Shown here: one piece after another, positions 62,873-64,000 of the stretch | Layout: every line of letters begins with the position of its first letter | Position numbering within the stretch: the stretch's first letter is position 1 | Assembly (NCBI GenBank): GCA_964425195.1 | Contig: CAYRLG010000004.1 | Span: forward strand, 62,001-126,000 | Direction of reading: 5' to 3' | DNA from: Desulfamplus sp964425195 | GTDB lineage: Bacteria > Desulfobacterota > Desulfobacteria > Desulfobacterales > Desulfobacteraceae | Length of the DNA: 64,000 nucleotides | Notes under the pieces: generated by a model | Database searches by the model: none | What the model was told of the DNA's origin: nothing | What the model saw: only the letters and a program-made list of their open reading frames with translations | Translations under genes and position numbers: made by a program

Positions 62873-64000
62873 CTAAACTGTACCTTCATCAACAATTTCA
62901 GCAATATCTTTTACAGGTATCAGACGCTCTGTCTCCATAATACCATCATTTAGCATTGTAATGCAAAATGGACATGATGCACACACCATTGATGCACCAG
63001 TTGCTACAGCCTCTTTTGCCCTAACTCTATTTATTCTCTCTCCAATGGTCTCTTCCATAAACATTCTTGCTCCGCCTGCACCACAGCACATAGCTTTTGA
63101 TTGATTTCTCTCCATCTCAACAAGTTTAGAGACATTTTGAGTCAAACTGCTGCCATTAATCTCTTTTAGGATCTCTCTTGGTGCTTTGTAGATACTATTC
63201 CATCGTCCAAGATAGCAAGAGTCGTGGAATGTAATGGTGCCAAAATCTTTACCATTTGAGACAAGTTTTCCCTGTTTGAGCAAATCTAAAATATACTCTG
63301 TGTGGTGAAGAACTTTAAATTTTGCACCAAATTGAGGATACTCATTTTTAATAATATTATAACAGTGAGGACATCCTGTAAGTATCATTGAAGGTTTGTA
63401 CTGATTAAGAGTCTCAACATTTTGCTGAATCAACATTTGAGCAAGATATTCATTACCCGCACGCCTTGCCATATCGCCGTTACAGCTCTCTTCTGGTCCT
63501 AATATAGCAAAATCAACCCCTGCTTTTTGTAAAATCCTTGCAGTTGCCTGTGAAATTTTTTTCCCTCTATCATCAAATGAGCCTGCACAACCAACAAAGT
63601 ATAGTACCTTTGCATCTGGCTTATCCGTCATTAAAGGTATCCCCATATCTTTAGACCAATCCGCCCTTGTGTCAGCACTAAATCCCCATGGATTGGATTG
63701 ATTCTCAAGGTTGGTAAAGGTCTCTTGCATCTCTGGTGGGAAATTTGCTTCCATCAACACCTGATTTTTTCTAATTTCAAATATAAAATCAAGATGTTCA
63801 TTGTTTACAGGACATACATCTTCACATGAGCGGCATGTTGTGCACGACCAAATAACATCGCCAGTGATTTCAGAATCGTCCCTTATTATTGGCAGAATTG
63901 CATCTCTGTTTTTACTTGGCTCAGGCAGAGATGCCATATTTAAGATCTCATCAGATTGATCAAATAGATCAATCTTAAAGTCGTGAATAATCTTTTTAGG
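62873..64000 (-). CDS. Fe-S oxidoreductase with CCG domains (HdrD/GlpC-like), 5' end outside window
   Basis: The frame is open to the right edge, giving at least 375 residues. Counting from the internal Met whose codon is at 63937, an [4Fe-4S] motif (SCTTCRSCEDVCP) is the second of an expected pair, the first lying off the window. Two cysteine-rich CCG domains follow: CxGCAGSFDDRG with CNGD and CPHC, then HDSCYLGRW, MCCGAGG and CASCPFC. Such proteins (HdrD, DsrK, the Fe-S protein next to ETF in sulfate reducers) move electrons between a membrane pool and soluble carriers. The exact member cannot be fixed without the missing N-terminus. Confidence 0.85.
   Translation of the reverse strand, partial: PKKIIHDFKIDLFDQSDEILNMASLPEPSKNRDAILPIIRDDSEITGDVIWSCTTCRSCEDVCPVNNEHLDFIFEIRKNQVLMEANFPPEMQETFTNLENQSNPWGFSADTRADWSKDMGIPLMTDKPDAKVLYFVGCAGSFDDRGKKISQATARILQKAGVDFAILGPEESCNGDMARRAGNEYLAQMLIQQNVETLNQYKPSMILTGCPHCYNIIKNEYPQFGAKFKVLHHTEYILDLLKQGKLVSNGKDFGTITFHDSCYLGRWNSIYKAPREILKEINGSSLTQNVSKLVEMERNQSKAMCCGAGGARMFMEETIGERINRVRAKEAVATGASMVCASCPFCITMLNDGIMETERLIPVKDIAEIVDEGTV

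Overview
The window is AT-rich, densely coded DNA from a Gram-negative anaerobe. HgcAB (mercury methylation), rubredoxin, an Hdr-like Fe-S oxidoreductase, many hybrid histidine kinases, a TonB receptor and a UGA-decoding tRNA together suggest a Desulfobacterota (Desulfobacterales-like) sulfate reducer. That assignment is inference; there is no rRNA in the window.

Layout. 1-2.9 kb: end of a hybrid histidine kinase and a REC-HD-GYP protein. 3-5.1 kb: uvrB (minus), then tRNA-Pro. 5.7-11.8 kb: the proteostasis block tig-clpP-clpX-lon, followed by tRNA-Val, tRNA-Asp, ccdA and a thioredoxin-like protein. 13.5-15.9 kb (minus): two PhaR-like proteins and a phasin-like coiled-coil protein. 16.3-26.4 kb (plus): a tightly packed, partly overlapping operon of a WS/DGAT acyltransferase, a ferredoxin, two large proteins whose C-terminal halves resemble cyanobacterial acyl-ACP reductase, an alpha/beta hydrolase and a UbiB/ABC1-family protein. 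I read this as a wax-ester/neutral-lipid operon next to granule-coat genes. 26.4-36.1 kb (minus): ddl and a signalling operon (solute-binding protein, PAS hybrid kinase, TonB receptor, YfiR-like protein, HAMP hybrid kinase). 36.2-42.7 kb (minus): alaS, recA, larC and an M20 peptidase. 42.9 kb (plus): selC, the selenocysteine tRNA. 43.1-44.5 kb (minus): DAHP synthase behind a Tyr/Phe-rich leader peptide and attenuator. 44.8-55.4 kb (plus): a defence-type cassette (SNF2 helicase with DUF3883, HicB-like protein, DUF1156 methylase, antitoxin-like ORF, Uma2 nuclease-like protein, DUF499 ATPase). 55.5-62.8 kb: chemoreceptor, methyltransferase, rubredoxin, hgcB, hgcA, Cache-HAMP protein, UspA. 62.9-64 kb: an Hdr-type Fe-S protein running off the right edge.

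The strongest new observation is that hgcB has an in-frame TGA at codon 73, where the HgcB family has an essential, strictly conserved Cys. The frame continues to the family's C-terminal Cys-Cys pair. Seventeen bases after the TGA begins a GGTC loop on a perfect 7-bp stem, nearly identical in its apical part to the E. coli fdhF SECIS. The same window carries selC. HgcB here is therefore very probably a selenoprotein.

Other highlights are a classical-looking ribosome-mediated attenuator upstream of the DAHP synthase; a pair of acyl-ACP-reductase-like paralogues of which the second has Gly instead of the catalytic Cys; and a dispersed palindromic repeat (GTAGAGAnGCA type), two copies of which share a conserved one-sided flank.
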